A DNA stretch of 64,000 nt from Pandoraea communis (GTDB lineage Bacteria; Pseudomonadota; Gammaproteobacteria; Burkholderiales; Burkholderiaceae), in NCBI RefSeq assembly GCF_902459745.1, contig NZ_CABPSJ010000004.1, positions 434,001-498,000 of the forward strand, read 5' to 3'. Below, piece by piece: positions 7,436-17,496 of the stretch; position 1 is the first letter of the stretch; each line of letters begins with the position of its first letter. Position numbers and translations under genes: made by a program. Under the pieces are notes generated by a model. It saw only the letters and a program-made list of their open reading frames with translations. It ran no database searches and was not told the DNA's origin.

Positions 7436-8098
7436 ATGCGCATCATGCTGGTGGAAGACACTGCCGATGTCGCCGAAGCGATTGCCACCCAGTTGCGCAA
7501 GCTTGGCCATGCGCTCGATTGCGAGTCGGACGGCGCGGCCGCAGCGGCGCGTATCGGCGACGACTACGACCTGCTGATCCTCGACGTCATGCTGCCGCAC
7601 GTCGATGGTTTCGAACTGCTCAAGCGAGTTCGCGAACGCGGCTTGTCCACCCGGGTGCTGATGCTCACCGCTTGTGCCGAGATCGAAGAGCGGGTGCGTG
7701 CCCTCGATCTCGGGGCCGACGATTACCTCACCAAACCCTTCGATTTTCGCGAGCTGGAAGCGCGCGTGCGAGCCCTCATGCGCCGCACCGGGCAGGACGC
7801 CACGAACCGGTTGACGTGTGCGAATCTCTCGCTCGATCGCAAGCGCCGCGGCGTGGAGATCGACGGGCAGCCGATCGAGCTTACGCGCCGCGAAGTGACG
7901 TTGCTTGAAATCCTCGCGGCGCGTCCGGGACGCATCTTCGGCAAGGACGAACTCATGGATCGCCTGTACGGCGACGAGCCCGCCCCGAATGCGAACGCCA
8001 TCGAGCAATACGTCGCCCGCTTGCGCAAGAAGCTGGCGACGGCGCAATTCCAGATTCGCACGTTGCGCGGACTGGGCTACCAACTCGTGCTGTCATGA
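7436..8098 (+). CDS. OmpR-family response regulator (TctD/QseB-like)
   Basis: The protein has 220 residues. The receiver domain has the acidic pair E7/D8, the phosphoacceptor D50 in LILDVMLP, T78 in LMLTAC and K100 in LTKPF. A winged-helix DNA-binding domain fills about 125-220, ending in RTLRGLGYQLV. Its stop overlaps the histidine kinase ATG by 4 bp, so the pair is co-translated. It is divergent from the SsuABC-like importer, which it may control. TctD or QseB are the closest types I can judge by eye. Confidence 0.88.
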   Translation: MRIMLVEDTADVAEAIATQLRKLGHALDCESDGAAAAARIGDDYDLLILDVMLPHVDGFELLKRVRERGLSTRVLMLTACAEIEERVRALDLGADDYLTKPFDFRELEARVRALMRRTGQDATNRLTCANLSLDRKRRGVEIDGQPIELTRREVTLLEILAARPGRIFGKDELMDRLYGDEPAPNANAIEQYVARLRKKLATAQFQIRTLRGLGYQLVLS

Positions 8099-9462
8099 TC
8101 GTTCCCGGCCGGTCACTGTATCTGCGGCTGGTGGTGCGCATGGGCGCCGTACTGGCGCTCGCGGTGGCGGCGGTGTTGCTCGGTATCTGGTTCTCGACCC
8201 GCGCTGCCGTCGACCGTGCGTATGACCGCTGGCTGCTTGGCAGCGCACTGCAAGTGGCCGAGAACACCTGGTATCAGAACGGCGAAGTGAATGTCGACGT
8301 ACCGCTCGCCGCCTTTTCCGCGCTTGCGCCGGGCGATCAGATCTTCTACACCGTGCTCGATCCGAATGGCCGTTCCGTGGGCGGAGATTCCGAGTTCCAT
8401 CCGGCCATTCCGTGGGACAAACTGGCCGATGGCCCCATCGTTGTCGACGGCACCTATCAGGAGATGCCGATCCGCATCGCGATCGTCGGGCGCCGCATGC
8501 CGGTGGCTGCCCCCCATCCGTGGGCGGTAGTGGCGTTGGCGCATACGCAGAATGCCCGGGTGCGATTCACACGCGGGCTGGCGGACAACACGCTGCTCAT
8601 CACCATCGCAACAGGGGTGCTGACGATGCTCGCCGCCCTATGGACCTTGCGTCAGGCGCTCTTGCCGCTCAAGCAGATCGAGGCGGCGATTCGGGCGCGC
8701 GATTCGAACGACCTCAAGCCATTGGCGGTGACCGTACCCGCCGAGACGCTGGCGCTCGTGGGCGCGATCAACGACTTCATGCGACGGCTCGCGACATCGC
8801 GTGCGCTGATGCGACGCGTGATCGGTGACGCGGCGCATCAATTGCGCACACCGGTGACGGCGCTCACGGCGCAGGCGGAATTGCTCACGCAGACACAGGA
8901 CGCCGCCGCGCGCCAGACGCACATCGCACGCATTCAGAAGCAGGCACGCGGACTGGGCGGACTCATCCACCAACTGATCAATCACGCGATGGTGCAGCAC
9001 CGGGCCGACAGCGTGGCGCCGGTGCCTGTCGAGCTGAACGAGTTGTTGCAGACGGCTATGCGCGAGACGCTCTCTTATGCCACGCGCGACATCGACGTTG
9101 CGCTTCAGGCGCCGGAGACACCTTGCATGATCCTTGGTGACCCGCTGAGCCTGCGCGAAGCGATCAAGAACGTGCTGGTCAACGCATTGGCCTACGGTGC
9201 GCCGCATCGGCTTCATGTCGACGTGACCGGCACGCAAGATCAATGGCGTTTGCGCTTCTTCGACGACGGGCCGGGTATCCCGGAGGCGGAGTGGCAGCGC
9301 GTGCGCACGCCATTCTCTTCGCGCGCGGATGGCCGCGAAGGGGCAAGTCTGGGACTGGCGATGGTTGCCGAAGTGATTCAGGCACACGGCGGGCAGATGA
9401 CCTTCGAGCGGGTGGAGGGCGAGGGCTTTGCGGTGGTGCTGACGTTGCCGATGACGGCATGA
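8095..9462 (+). CDS. Sensor histidine kinase (TctE-like)
   Basis: The protein has 455 residues. Membrane segments at about 13-35 and 165-190 flank a periplasmic sensor domain of roughly 130 residues (TctE-N type). A HAMP-like stretch follows, then the H-box DAAHQLRTPV with phospho-acceptor H248, an N-box NVLVNALAYG, and the G1 motif DDGPGIP. It is the partner of the response regulator in front of it, with ATGA overlap. TctE-type kinases sense tricarboxylates; the ligand here is not shown. A strong terminator follows directly after the stop codon. Confidence 0.88.
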   Translation: MIVPGRSLYLRLVVRMGAVLALAVAAVLLGIWFSTRAAVDRAYDRWLLGSALQVAENTWYQNGEVNVDVPLAAFSALAPGDQIFYTVLDPNGRSVGGDSEFHPAIPWDKLADGPIVVDGTYQEMPIRIAIVGRRMPVAAPHPWAVVALAHTQNARVRFTRGLADNTLLITIATGVLTMLAALWTLRQALLPLKQIEAAIRARDSNDLKPLAVTVPAETLALVGAINDFMRRLATSRALMRRVIGDAAHQLRTPVTALTAQAELLTQTQDAAARQTHIARIQKQARGLGGLIHQLINHAMVQHRADSVAPVPVELNELLQTAMRETLSYATRDIDVALQAPETPCMILGDPLSLREAIKNVLVNALAYGAPHRLHVDVTGTQDQWRLRFFDDGPGIPEAEWQRVRTPFSSRADGREGASLGLAMVAEVIQAHGGQMTFERVEGEGFAVVLTLPMTA

Positions 9463-9492
9463 AAAAATCGGCTCGTCTCCGAACCGATTTTT
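9463..9492. terminator. Bidirectional terminator between kinase gene and panB
   Basis: AAAAATCGG at 9463-9471 pairs with CCGATTTTT at 9484-9492. The A/T-rich arms give a T-run in either direction, so it serves both the plus-strand kinase gene and the minus-strand panB operon. Confidence 0.85.
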
Positions 9493-9518
9493 CTACCACG
9501 CAGCGGCGAGGCCGACGC

Positions 9519-10337
9519 TCAGAAGGAATGCTCTTGCGTCGGGAACGTGCCGTGCTTCACCGCCTGCACATACGCTTCGATGGCCGCTGCGATGCTCGGC
9601 TGGCCATCCATGAAATTCATCGAGAACTTCGGCGACTTGCCGGGGAACACGCCCAGCATGTCCTGCAGCACGAGCACTTGCCCGTCGCAGTCGGGGCCGG
9701 CACCGATGCCGATGGTCGGCATTGTCGGCAACTCCGGCGTGACACGCGCTGCCACGGCGGCCGGAATCGCTTCCAGCACGACCAATTGCGCACCTGCTGC
9801 CTGCAACGCGCGGGCATCGTCGAGCAAACGTGCCTGAGCGGCATCTTCGCGCGCCTGCACCTTGAAACCGCCGAAGGCGTGCACCGACTGCGGCGTCAGC
9901 CCCAGATGGGCACACACCGGAATGCTGCGCTCGACCAGGAAGCGGACTGTCTCGGCAAGCCATTCGCCGCCTTCGATCTTCACCATCTGCGCACCGGCCT
10001 GCATGACGGACACCGCGCTCTGATACGCCTGTTCCTTCGTGCCATACGTGCCGAACGGCAGATCGGCCAGCACCACGGCCTTGTTGACGCTGCGCGCCAC
10101 ACACTCGGTGTGATAGCAGATGTCGCGCAACGTGACGGGCAGCGTCGTGCGCTGGCCCTGAATCACGTTGCCCAGCGAGTCGCCAACGAGAATGGCATCC
10201 ACGCCCACGCGGTCGAGCAGCGCGGCAAAACTCGCGTCGTAAGCCGTGAGCATGGCGATCTTCTCACCACGTTCGCGCATCTGGGCCAGTCCGGGAACGG
10301 TCACGGCCTTGCGGTTGGATTCTTGCAGATAACTCAT
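9519..10337 (-). CDS. panB: 3-methyl-2-oxobutanoate hydroxymethyltransferase
   Basis: The protein has 272 residues, the normal length for PanB. It makes ketopantoate from alpha-ketoisovalerate and methylene-tetrahydrofolate, the first step of pantothenate and coenzyme A synthesis. Typical stretches are [46 protein letters not shown] and [18 protein letters not shown]. The decameric TIM barrel has magnesium ligands in the DSLG region and the conserved Glu near VLEAIP. It is the last gene before the terminator of a minus-strand run that includes a deoxynucleoside kinase and folK, a common Burkholderiaceae order. Confidence 0.95.
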   Translation of the reverse strand: MSYLQESNRKAVTVPGLAQMRERGEKIAMLTAYDASFAALLDRVGVDAILVGDSLGNVIQGQRTTLPVTLRDICYHTECVARSVNKAVVLADLPFGTYGTKEQAYQSAVSVMQAGAQMVKIEGGEWLAETVRFLVERSIPVCAHLGLTPQSVHAFGGFKVQAREDAAQARLLDDARALQAAGAQLVVLEAIPAAVAARVTPELPTMPTIGIGAGPDCDGQVLVLQDMLGVFPGKSPKFSMNFMDGQPSIAAAIEAYVQAVKHGTFPTQEHSF

Positions 10338-10390
10338 GTCAGCCTCGGTTCAGGAGGGGTCGCTGGCGCGACGCTCGGGTCTGGAGACGC

Positions 10391-11047
10391 TCAGGGACGA
10401 GCGCCCTTGACGAAGACTTCCTTGCGCCCGCGCATCTGATCGATGCGTTCGACCAGCAGGGCGAAGTCATTGTCATCGTGGGCCGGGTCGAATTGTTCCG
10501 TATCGACAGTCAATACCGGCGCAGCGGCGTAATGATAGAAGAATTCGCCGTAGATGTCGCACAACGCGCGAAGATAGGTGTCCGGAATTTGCTGTTCCAT
10601 CGGAATCGCGCGCTTCTGAATGCGCGCGAACAGCGTCTCGGGACTCGCTTGCAGATGAATGACGAGATCCGGCGCCCGGTGCGGCCGCTCGATATGCGCG
10701 ACGAGCTTGCGGTACAGCTCAAGTTCGTCGGCGGCGAGTGTGAGCCGCGCGAACAGGCCATCTTTCTCGGGAAGGAAGTCGGTGAAGATCGGCTTGCCGT
10801 CGATATCGCGCCGCGCAATTTCCGTCGCTTCGTCCACACGTTGCAGACAGAAGGACAATTGCGCAGGCAGTGCATGCCGCGCACTGTCGCGATAGAAGCG
10901 TTCGAGAAAGGGATTGAGCGCAGGCTGTTCGAGCATCACATCGGCACCGGCGGTATCGGCGAGTCGCCGCGCCAGCGACGTCTTGCCAACCGCGATGGGG
11001 CCTTCGACGGCCAGATAGCGAAAACGCCCGAGGACGGGCGATCTCAT
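10391..11047 (-). CDS. Deoxyadenosine/deoxyguanosine-type deoxynucleoside kinase
   Basis: The protein has 218 residues from the ATG at 11047, which overlaps the folK stop in an ATGA. The P-loop GPIAVGKTS is at 16-24. A DRY-like region is replaced by the FxxDFLPEKDG stretch typical of the dNK/Dck family, and a C-terminal FxxLxxRI motif is present. It phosphorylates deoxynucleosides with ATP in the salvage pathway. It sits between panB and folK. A longer reading to 11080 lies inside folK and is not needed. Confidence 0.85.
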   Translation of the reverse strand: MRSPVLGRFRYLAVEGPIAVGKTSLARRLADTAGADVMLEQPALNPFLERFYRDSARHALPAQLSFCLQRVDEATEIARRDIDGKPIFTDFLPEKDGLFARLTLAADELELYRKLVAHIERPHRAPDLVIHLQASPETLFARIQKRAIPMEQQIPDTYLRALCDIYGEFFYHYAAAPVLTVDTEQFDPAHDDNDFALLVERIDQMRGRKEVFVKGARP

Positions 11048-11556
11048 GATGCGTAGGCTCGTTTCGTCGGGCAGCAGCACTGCTCGACGCGCTCGATGCG
11101 CTGGTCTGCGACATTCGCCAGCAGGGCGCTCACGCGCCCCACGCCGGGAATGTCGAGTTCGGGCGCCAGATCCGCGAGCGGGCGCAGCACAAAGGCGCGT
11201 AGCGCGAGGCGCGGATGCGGCACGATCAGATCGGGCTCTGCAATGCGCTCGTCGCCGTACAACAGCAGATCGAGATCGAGCGTGCGTGGCGCGTTCTTGT
11301 ACGGCCGCTCACGCCCGAAATGCAGTTCGATCTTCAGACACATCGTGAGCAATTGGCGGGCGGTCAGGCTTGTCTCGACGGCGACGGCGCAGTTGAGATA
11401 GTCGTCACCGCTCGACTCGATGGGAGCGGTGCGATACAGGTCGGACTTGGCCGTGATGGTGATGCCAATCTGCTGTGCAAGACAGATGATGGCGTCCTTG
11501 ATCGCTTGGCGGGCGTCGCCGAGATTCGCACCGAGCCCGATATAGGCAACAGTCAT
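11044..11556 (-). CDS. folK: 6-hydroxymethyl-7,8-dihydropterin pyrophosphokinase
   Basis: The protein has 170 residues. It has the HPPK signature RTLDLDLLLYG, the substrate-binding GLGANLGDA start and PHPRLALRAFVLRPL. It transfers pyrophosphate from ATP to the pterin in folate synthesis. The start overlaps the pcnB stop by 4 bp and the stop overlaps the kinase start by 4 bp, so translation is coupled. It is slightly longer than the E. coli enzyme, with a Cys-containing tail (about 15 residues). Confidence 0.93.
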   Translation of the reverse strand: MTVAYIGLGANLGDARQAIKDAIICLAQQIGITITAKSDLYRTAPIESSGDDYLNCAVAVETSLTARQLLTMCLKIELHFGRERPYKNAPRTLDLDLLLYGDERIAEPDLIVPHPRLALRAFVLRPLADLAPELDIPGVGRVSALLANVADQRIERVEQCCCPTKRAYAS

Positions 11557-13085
11557 GAAGCACCTTCGGAACCATGCTGTGGCGATGATACCCGCTTGCC
11601 ATGATTTTCGCTGGCAGCATTCTCAGCGCCGCCACCGCCGTCTCCACGATCGCCGCCCGAGCCCTCGCCACCCCCGCCACCCGACGGTTTGCGACGGCGG
11701 CGGCGACGCTTTGCCGCCGGCGCCGTACTTCCCGATCCGCTGCCCTGAGCGAGCAACGCGTCGCGCGTCGCGGCGTCGCCTTCGAGGAAGTCCGTCCACC
11801 ACTGACCGGCTTCGGCAGGGACTTCACCCGACTCGCAACGCAGCAGCAGGAAGTCGTAACCGGCGCGCAGACGCGGATGCTCGAGCAGTCGCAGCGGCGT
11901 GCGGCCCACCCGCTTGTCCAGACGCACCTGCAAGCCCCAGATTTCCTTCATGTCGGCGACGAAACGGCGCTGGATCGCCAGCTTGCCGGTTTGCGCGTCG
12001 AGTACATCGTCCATGGCCAGATGCAACGCCGGAATCGGATATTCGCCTGCACTCTGATAGGCCTGCCACTTTTCGAGCACGAGGTGCCACAGGAGTGCGG
12101 CGAACAGGAAGCCCGGCGAGACCGGTTTGCCCGCGCGAATGCGCGCGTCGGTGTTGGCAAGCGCCAGCGCGACGAACTTCTCGCCCAGCGGCTGCTCCAG
12201 CACGACATCGAGCAACGGCAGCAAGCCGTGATGCAGCCCTTGCGTGCGCAGTTGCTGCACGCATGCCCAGGCATGCCCCGAGAGCAGCAGCTTGAGCATC
12301 TCGTCGAACAGACGCGCCGCCGGCACGTTGTCGATGAGCGGGGCCAGGTGCGGAATCGGTGCGGCCGTGGCTTCGTCGATCTTGAAGCCGAGCTTGGCCG
12401 CGAATCGAACCACGCGCAGCATGCGCACGGGGTCTTCACGATAGCGCGTGGCGGGGTCGCCGATCATGCGCAGCACGCGCTTCTGAATGTCTTCCCAGCC
12501 GTGGTGATAGTCGTGCACCGTCTGGGCCGCCGGGTCGTAATACATGGCGTTGACGGTGAAGTCGCGCCGCGCGGCGTCTTCATCCTGCTCGCCCCAGACG
12601 TTGTCGCGCAGCACGCGGCCCGATTCGTCGGTGACGTGCGTCTTGCGGTCGAGTTCGCCTTTTTTCGGACGACGCGTACCGATCTGCTCGCTGTCGACGG
12701 CATCGACCAACGCCCGGAACGTGGAGGTCTCGATGATCTCCTGCCCGAACTGCACATGCACGATCTGAAAGCGGCGGCCGATGATGCGCGCACGTCGGAA
12801 CAGGCGTTGAACCTGTTCAGGTGTGGCGCTCGTGGCGACGTCGAAGTCCTTGGGGGCGATGCCCAGCAGCAGATCGCGCACGGCGCCGCCGACGATGAAC
12901 GCCTTGAAACCGGCTTGCTGCAACGTGTCGGTCACGCGTACGGCATTCTTCGAGAGCAGGCTCGGATCGATACCGTGGACCGAGGCCGGGATGACGACCG
13001 GCAGGCCGGCGGCGGGCGGGTCGCCTGCGACGCCGGCGCTCTGGCTGTCTTTGCCTAACAGTTTCTTGATGAGTTTGCGGATCAC
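11553..13085 (-). CDS. pcnB: Poly(A) polymerase I
   Basis: The protein has 510 residues. The nucleotidyltransferase head has GGAVRDLLLG at 66-75 and KDFDVAT at 79-85 with the metal-binding Asp pair. The RRDFTVNAMYYD motif and the PcnB-specific C-terminal domain follow. The last 45 residues are basic (AAKRRRRRRKPSG), then a Gly/Asp/Glu-rich disordered tail. It adds 3' poly(A) tails that help RNA decay. The tail could alter RNA or degradosome binding. It overlaps the upstream HAD gene by 4 bp and folK by 4 bp. A tRNA nucleotidyltransferase is excluded by the domain layout and tail. Confidence 0.9.
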   Translation of the reverse strand: MIRKLIKKLLGKDSQSAGVAGDPPAAGLPVVIPASVHGIDPSLLSKNAVRVTDTLQQAGFKAFIVGGAVRDLLLGIAPKDFDVATSATPEQVQRLFRRARIIGRRFQIVHVQFGQEIIETSTFRALVDAVDSEQIGTRRPKKGELDRKTHVTDESGRVLRDNVWGEQDEDAARRDFTVNAMYYDPAAQTVHDYHHGWEDIQKRVLRMIGDPATRYREDPVRMLRVVRFAAKLGFKIDEATAAPIPHLAPLIDNVPAARLFDEMLKLLLSGHAWACVQQLRTQGLHHGLLPLLDVVLEQPLGEKFVALALANTDARIRAGKPVSPGFLFAALLWHLVLEKWQAYQSAGEYPIPALHLAMDDVLDAQTGKLAIQRRFVADMKEIWGLQVRLDKRVGRTPLRLLEHPRLRAGYDFLLLRCESGEVPAEAGQWWTDFLEGDAATRDALLAQGSGSGSTAPAAKRRRRRRKPSGGGGGEGSGGDRGDGGGGAENAASENHGKRVSSPQHGSEGAS

Positions 13086-13762
13086 TGGAACAACTCGAGA
13101 ATGGGCCAGCGACGCGCCAGCGCAATGCCGCGCAGCGCCTCATCGGGGTTCGTTGCCACCGGATGGTTCACTTTCTCCATCAGGGGGACGTCGTTGGCGG
13201 AATCGCTATAGAAAAATGCGTGGTCGAAATCGCTCCACGTCTTGCCCAGGCTCGCGAGCCAGGCTTCGGTGCGTGTGATCTTGCCCTCGCGGAAGCTCGG
13301 TGTACCGACATATTCGCCGGTATAACGCGCATTCGGATCGTCACCCGCAGTCGCCGGCTCGGTGCCGATCAGATGATCGATGCCGAACGCCTTGGCGATC
13401 GGCCGCGTGACGAACGTGTTGGTGGCCGTCACGATAGCGCACAGGTCGCCCGCGTTGCGGTGCACGTCGAGCAGTTCGAGCGCTTCGGGACGGATATGCG
13501 GCAGGATCGACTCTTCCATGTACTGTGTGTGCCATGCGTCGAGCTGGTCACGCGGATAGCGTGCGAGCGGCGCGAGGCAGAAACGCAGATAGGCCGGCAT
13601 ATCGAGCCGGCCTGCGCGGTAGTCCTGATAGAAGGCCTCGTTGGCCTGCGCGTACGAGTCACGCTCGACCGCGCCCTGGCGCACAAGGAAACGACCCCAC
13701 TCTTTGTCGCTGTCGGTTGGCAGCAGGGTGTGGTCGAGATCGAAGAGAGCTAAATTGGTCAT
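13082..13762 (-). CDS. HAD-family phosphatase (HAD-IB/SerB-like)
   Basis: The protein has 226 residues. The nucleophile motif FDLDHTLL carries D8 and D10, and later motifs include VTATNTFVTRPIA (Ser/Thr motif II) and FYSDSANDVPLME (motif IV). This matches the HAD-IB group of phosphoserine or phosphorylcholine-like phosphatases. The substrate is not evident. It is the first gene of a tightly overlapping run into pcnB, folK and the deoxynucleoside kinase. It is separated from hda by about 30 bp, so hda may head the same transcript. Confidence 0.85.
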   Translation of the reverse strand: MTNLALFDLDHTLLPTDSDKEWGRFLVRQGAVERDSYAQANEAFYQDYRAGRLDMPAYLRFCLAPLARYPRDQLDAWHTQYMEESILPHIRPEALELLDVHRNAGDLCAIVTATNTFVTRPIAKAFGIDHLIGTEPATAGDDPNARYTGEYVGTPSFREGKITRTEAWLASLGKTWSDFDHAFFYSDSANDVPLMEKVNHPVATNPDEALRGIALARRWPILELFQ

Positions 13763-13793
13763 TGCGCGAATTTTACCTGAAGCTAGGGTCTGC

Positions 13794-14504
13794 CTAGTTT
13801 TTACCGTCGGGGGTGACGGGGTCGGTGTGGGTGAGCATCTGGCGCAGTAACGGTAAGGTCACCGCGCGTTTCTGTTCCATCGAAAAACGATCCAGGCGAT
13901 CGAGCAACGCCATCAGGCTCGACATATCGCGCTGGAAATGAGTGAGCAGGTAGGCGGGCACGTCGGCTGCCAACTGCAAACCGCGCTCACGGGCGGCATT
14001 CTGTAACGCTTGTTTCTTGCCGTCATCGTCGAGTCCCACAATGTGAAAAACGAGGCCCCAACCGAGACGGGTGCGCAGATCTTCGCGCAGCGGCATGTCG
14101 ACCGGCGGCTGCGAACCTGCTGCCACGAAGGCGCAATGCGGACGGGCGCGCGTCTCGTTGAACAGATTGAAAGCCGCAATCTGTTGGGTGGGCGAGAGGT
14201 TGTCGCAGTCGTCGACGCAATAGACCGTGCTCTGGTCGTCGAACGTGAAGGCCGCCAGCGGGCTGTTCGGGCGCAGATAGCGTGCGCTCGGGCCGACGGC
14301 ATGGCACAGCGCCTCCATCAGGTGGGTGCGGCCGGACCCGGCAGCCCCCCAGAGGTAGATGCCGCGGTCGCGTGCCGTGCCGGCCGAGAGTTCGGCATTC
14401 AGGCCGGCGAGCATCAACGCCGGCTCGCGATTGGGCCCGACAATGAAATTGTCGAACGTAGCGGGCGGCGGTGTGCCGAGGTCGAGATACAGTTGCTGGA
14501 TCAC
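13794..14504 (-). CDS. hda: DnaA regulatory inactivator Hda
   Basis: The protein has 236 residues from the GTG at 14504, which gives the expected VIQQLYLDLG start. An upstream GTG at 14534 is also in frame. The N-terminal clamp-binding motif QLYLDLG contacts the beta sliding clamp. The AAA+ part has a Walker A-like WGAAGSGRTHLMEAL and Walker B-like VYCVDDCD. Hda with the clamp makes DnaA hydrolyse its ATP after initiation, which limits re-firing. The Walker A Lys is Arg (GSGRTH), as in many Hda proteins, so it is not a defect. Confidence 0.9.
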   Translation of the reverse strand: MIQQLYLDLGTPPPATFDNFIVGPNREPALMLAGLNAELSAGTARDRGIYLWGAAGSGRTHLMEALCHAVGPSARYLRPNSPLAAFTFDDQSTVYCVDDCDNLSPTQQIAAFNLFNETRARPHCAFVAAGSQPPVDMPLREDLRTRLGWGLVFHIVGLDDDGKKQALQNAARERGLQLAADVPAYLLTHFQRDMSSLMALLDRLDRFSMEQKRAVTLPLLRQMLTHTDPVTPDGKN

Positions 14505-14650
14505 GAACGAAGAAAGCCGGCGGAAGGCCGGCACAGTACGGTTTGCAGGGCACGACGGCCTTCGCCGGCGTCCGATATCCGGTTTGCGTGCCGAAAGGAC
14601 ACGCGCATCGGGTAAAATCGCATTTTACCGAACCTTGATGCATTCCCGTC

Positions 14651-15697
14651 ATGTCACACCCTAACGAAACTTCCGGCCTTTCCTATCGCGACGCTGGCGT
14701 CGACATCGAAGCGGGCGACGCATTGGTCGAAGCGATCAAGCCGTTTGCCAAGAAAACCCTGCGCGACGGCGTGCTGGGAGGCATCGGCGGCTTTGGCGCG
14801 CTGTTCGAAGTGCCCAAGCGCTACAAGGAGCCGGTACTCGTTTCGGGGACCGACGGCGTGGGCACCAAGCTCAAGCTGGCCTTCACGCTGAACAAGCACG
14901 ACACGGTCGGCCAGGATCTGGTCGCCATGAGCGTGAACGACATTCTGGTGCAGGGCGCCGAACCGCTGTTCTTCCTCGACTACTTTGCCTGCGGCAAGCT
15001 GGACGTGGCCACGGCTGCGACCGTCGTCAAGGGCATCGCCCAGGGCTGCGAACTGGCCGGTTGCGCGCTGATCGGCGGCGAGACGGCGGAAATGCCGAGC
15101 ATGTACCCGGACGGCGAGTACGATCTGGCCGGTTTTGCGGTCGGCGCGGTCGAGAAGAGCAAGATCATCGACGGCACGACCATCGTGCCGGGCGACGTGG
15201 TGCTGGGCCTGGCTTCGTCGGGCGCGCACTCGAACGGCTATTCGCTGGTTCGCAAGATCATCGAAGTCGCCAAGCCGGATCTGGACGCCGACTTCCACGG
15301 CCAACCGTTGCGTGACGTGCTGATGGCGCCCACACGTATTTACGTCAAGCCCCTGCTGGCGCTGATGCAGACGCTGCCGGTCAAGGGCATGGCCCACATC
15401 ACGGGCGGCGGTATCGTCGAGAACATCCCGCGCGTACTGCAAGACAATCTGACGGCCGACATCTCGAAGGACGCCTGGACGCTGCCGCCGCTGTTCCAGT
15501 GGCTGCAAGCGCACGGCAAGGTGGCCGACGCCGAAATGCACCGCGTCTTCAACTGTGGCATCGGTATGGCGGTCATCGTGTCGGCGGCCGACGCCGATGC
15601 GGCCGTCAAGCACCTCGAAGCGTCGGGCGAGACGGTCTATCGTTTGGGCACGATCCGCGAGCGCAAGGAAGGCGAGGCGCAAACGATCGTGTCGTAA
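14651..15697 (+). CDS. purM: Phosphoribosylformylglycinamidine cyclo-ligase
   Basis: The protein has 348 residues, standard PurM length. It forms the imidazole ring of AIR in purine synthesis using ATP. The N-terminal [33 protein letters not shown] and the FDYFACGKL region match the family, as does IGGETAEMP. It is divergent from hda, with about 145 bp between them holding both promoters. A terminator follows. Confidence 0.95.
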   Translation: MSHPNETSGLSYRDAGVDIEAGDALVEAIKPFAKKTLRDGVLGGIGGFGALFEVPKRYKEPVLVSGTDGVGTKLKLAFTLNKHDTVGQDLVAMSVNDILVQGAEPLFFLDYFACGKLDVATAATVVKGIAQGCELAGCALIGGETAEMPSMYPDGEYDLAGFAVGAVEKSKIIDGTTIVPGDVVLGLASSGAHSNGYSLVRKIIEVAKPDLDADFHGQPLRDVLMAPTRIYVKPLLALMQTLPVKGMAHITGGGIVENIPRVLQDNLTADISKDAWTLPPLFQWLQAHGKVADAEMHRVFNCGIGMAVIVSAADADAAVKHLEASGETVYRLGTIRERKEGEAQTIVS

Positions 15698-15740
15698 GAC
15701 ATAGGGAGGGCGATGCCCTTCCGGCATTAGGAATGCACTG

Positions 15741-15779
15741 AAAGCCCGCCGGGGATTGCCTCGGCGGGCTTTTCTTTTT
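15741..15779 (+). terminator. Terminator of purM
   Basis: AAAGCCCGCCG at 15741-15751 pairs with CGGCGGGCTTT at 15762-15772, followed by a T-rich tail (TTCTTTTTG). It ends the plus-strand purM transcript and separates it from the convergent MFS gene. Confidence 0.9.
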
Positions 15780-15796
15780 GACGCGCGCAAGCGAGG

Positions 15797-17374
15797 TCAG
15801 CGCAGGGCCGTGTCGGCCGACTCATCCAGATCGGCGGCGTGGGTGCGCGGTTTGCCGCTGAGGCAGGCCAACACGACGGCGGCGCACAGCAGGGTGACGA
15901 TCGCGAGCCCGTCGAGCAAGGTCGCGAAAGCGCGTTCGTAAGCACTACGTAATGCTGCCTCGCCCCAAGCCGGGACGCTTGTCGCTGCCCCATGCAGATC
16001 CCCCGCGACGAGTCGATTGATGGCCGCACGTGCCACGTCGGACGTCACCGTGCCATGCAGGTCGGGCAGTTGTGTGCCGATCATGGCAATCAACACGGCG
16101 CCCACGATGGCGAGCGCCACGCCTTCACTGGCCACACGCGTCGTATTGAAAATGCCCATGGCCATGCCTGCGCGATCCGTCGGCACGACACTCACCGACA
16201 GCCCGTCCATCAGGCCCCACGGTATCGCGCTTCCGGCGCCGATCAGCAGCATAGGCCACAGAGAGGGACTCAACACGCCCGCCTCCGGCGAGCCGGCCGT
16301 GCGTGCCAGCCACGCCAGACCCGCTGCGGCCAGCACCAACCCCGTACTGCACAGCACGCCTGCGGGCATGCGTCGCGCCAACTGCGTGGCGATGAAGGGC
16401 ACCACGAGCACCGGCAGCGACAAGGCCATCATGCGCAAGCCGGCCACGACCTCGCTGTCGCCATGCACGCCGATGAAGCGCAGAGGAAGCAACACCAGCA
16501 GCACGATGTAGCAACAGCACGTGGCGATGGGCAGCATCTGTACGCCGATGAAACGCACGTAGCGAAAGAGCGACAGGTCGAGCATCGGATGCGCCACGCG
16601 CCGTTCGATGACGACGAACGCGAAGGCCAACATCACCGCGAGCACAAGCGCGGCGACGACCTCCGGCGCCGTTGCCCCGAGCGCAGGCGCCTGAATCGCG
16701 CCGTAGGTGAAGCACGAGAGCGCACCGGTGAAGGACAGCGTTCCGGGCCAGTCGAGCCCTGCTGCTGACGCATCGCGCGATTCGCGCACGCCGCACATGC
16801 CGATGCCCAGCGCGAGCGTTGCGACGGCTGCGGTGGCGATAAACACCCCTTGCCAGCCGAAGTGCGCGATGAGCGTCCCGGCGAGTAACGGCCCGAAAGC
16901 CAGACCCGCGCCGAAGGTCGTGCCCAGCAGACCGTAGGCGCGCGCACGGGCGTGTCCGTCGAAATCCTGCGCCAGCGAGGCGCCACCGCCTGCGAGCGTT
17001 GCCGCCGCCGCCACGCCTTGCAATGCGCGGAGCCAGTCGACACCGAGCGCGGTGCGGGACATGGCGAGCGCCAGTGATGTGAGCAGCAAGCACCCCACAC
17101 CCAGCAGGAAGATGCGTTTGCGCCCAAACGCATCGGCGCACGCGCCGGCGGCCATCAGACAGCCGCCGAACGCCAGCATGAAGGCGCTGGTGATCCAGCG
17201 CATCTCGAGCGCGCTGCCATGCAATGCCGCACCGATGGCCGGTGTGGCAACCGCACCGCCCGAGAAGCTCATGGGCAGGAGTACTGCGGCGAGACACACG
17301 GAAAAGAGGCCCAGCAGACGGCGGCGCAACGAGGCGCCCGCGTGCGGCGGGAGCCGGGAAGCCTTGTTCGACAT
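15797..17374 (-). CDS. MFS drug/solute exporter, 14-segment DHA2 type
   Basis: The protein has 525 residues with about 14 hydrophobic segments, as in the DHA2 (EmrB/QacA) group. The DHA-type loop GACADAFGRKRIF lies between segments 2 and 3. Such proteins export drugs or other hydrophobic compounds by proton antiport. It is divergent from a LysR regulator, with a palindrome in the 180-bp gap, so it is probably LysR-controlled. The substrate is unknown. Confidence 0.88.
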   Translation of the reverse strand: MSNKASRLPPHAGASLRRRLLGLFSVCLAAVLLPMSFSGGAVATPAIGAALHGSALEMRWITSAFMLAFGGCLMAAGACADAFGRKRIFLLGVGCLLLTSLALAMSRTALGVDWLRALQGVAAAATLAGGGASLAQDFDGHARARAYGLLGTTFGAGLAFGPLLAGTLIAHFGWQGVFIATAAVATLALGIGMCGVRESRDASAAGLDWPGTLSFTGALSCFTYGAIQAPALGATAPEVVAALVLAVMLAFAFVVIERRVAHPMLDLSLFRYVRFIGVQMLPIATCCCYIVLLVLLPLRFIGVHGDSEVVAGLRMMALSLPVLVVPFIATQLARRMPAGVLCSTGLVLAAAGLAWLARTAGSPEAGVLSPSLWPMLLIGAGSAIPWGLMDGLSVSVVPTDRAGMAMGIFNTTRVASEGVALAIVGAVLIAMIGTQLPDLHGTVTSDVARAAINRLVAGDLHGAATSVPAWGEAALRSAYERAFATLLDGLAIVTLLCAAVVLACLSGKPRTHAADLDESADTALR

Positions 17375-17496
17375 GGAAAAAGTCCTGATGAAGACGCGCT
17401 GACGCGTGTCGGAAGTGGAAAGGGAACGTTGGCCGACGTCGCGTCATACATGCTAAAAAATCGTCAATGCAAAATAAAGAGCCGATAGGTTCGTGG

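Noticed and set aside
14654-15790. A 378-residue minus-strand frame
   Set aside because: It is the antisense of purM. The plus strand encodes complete PurM motifs.
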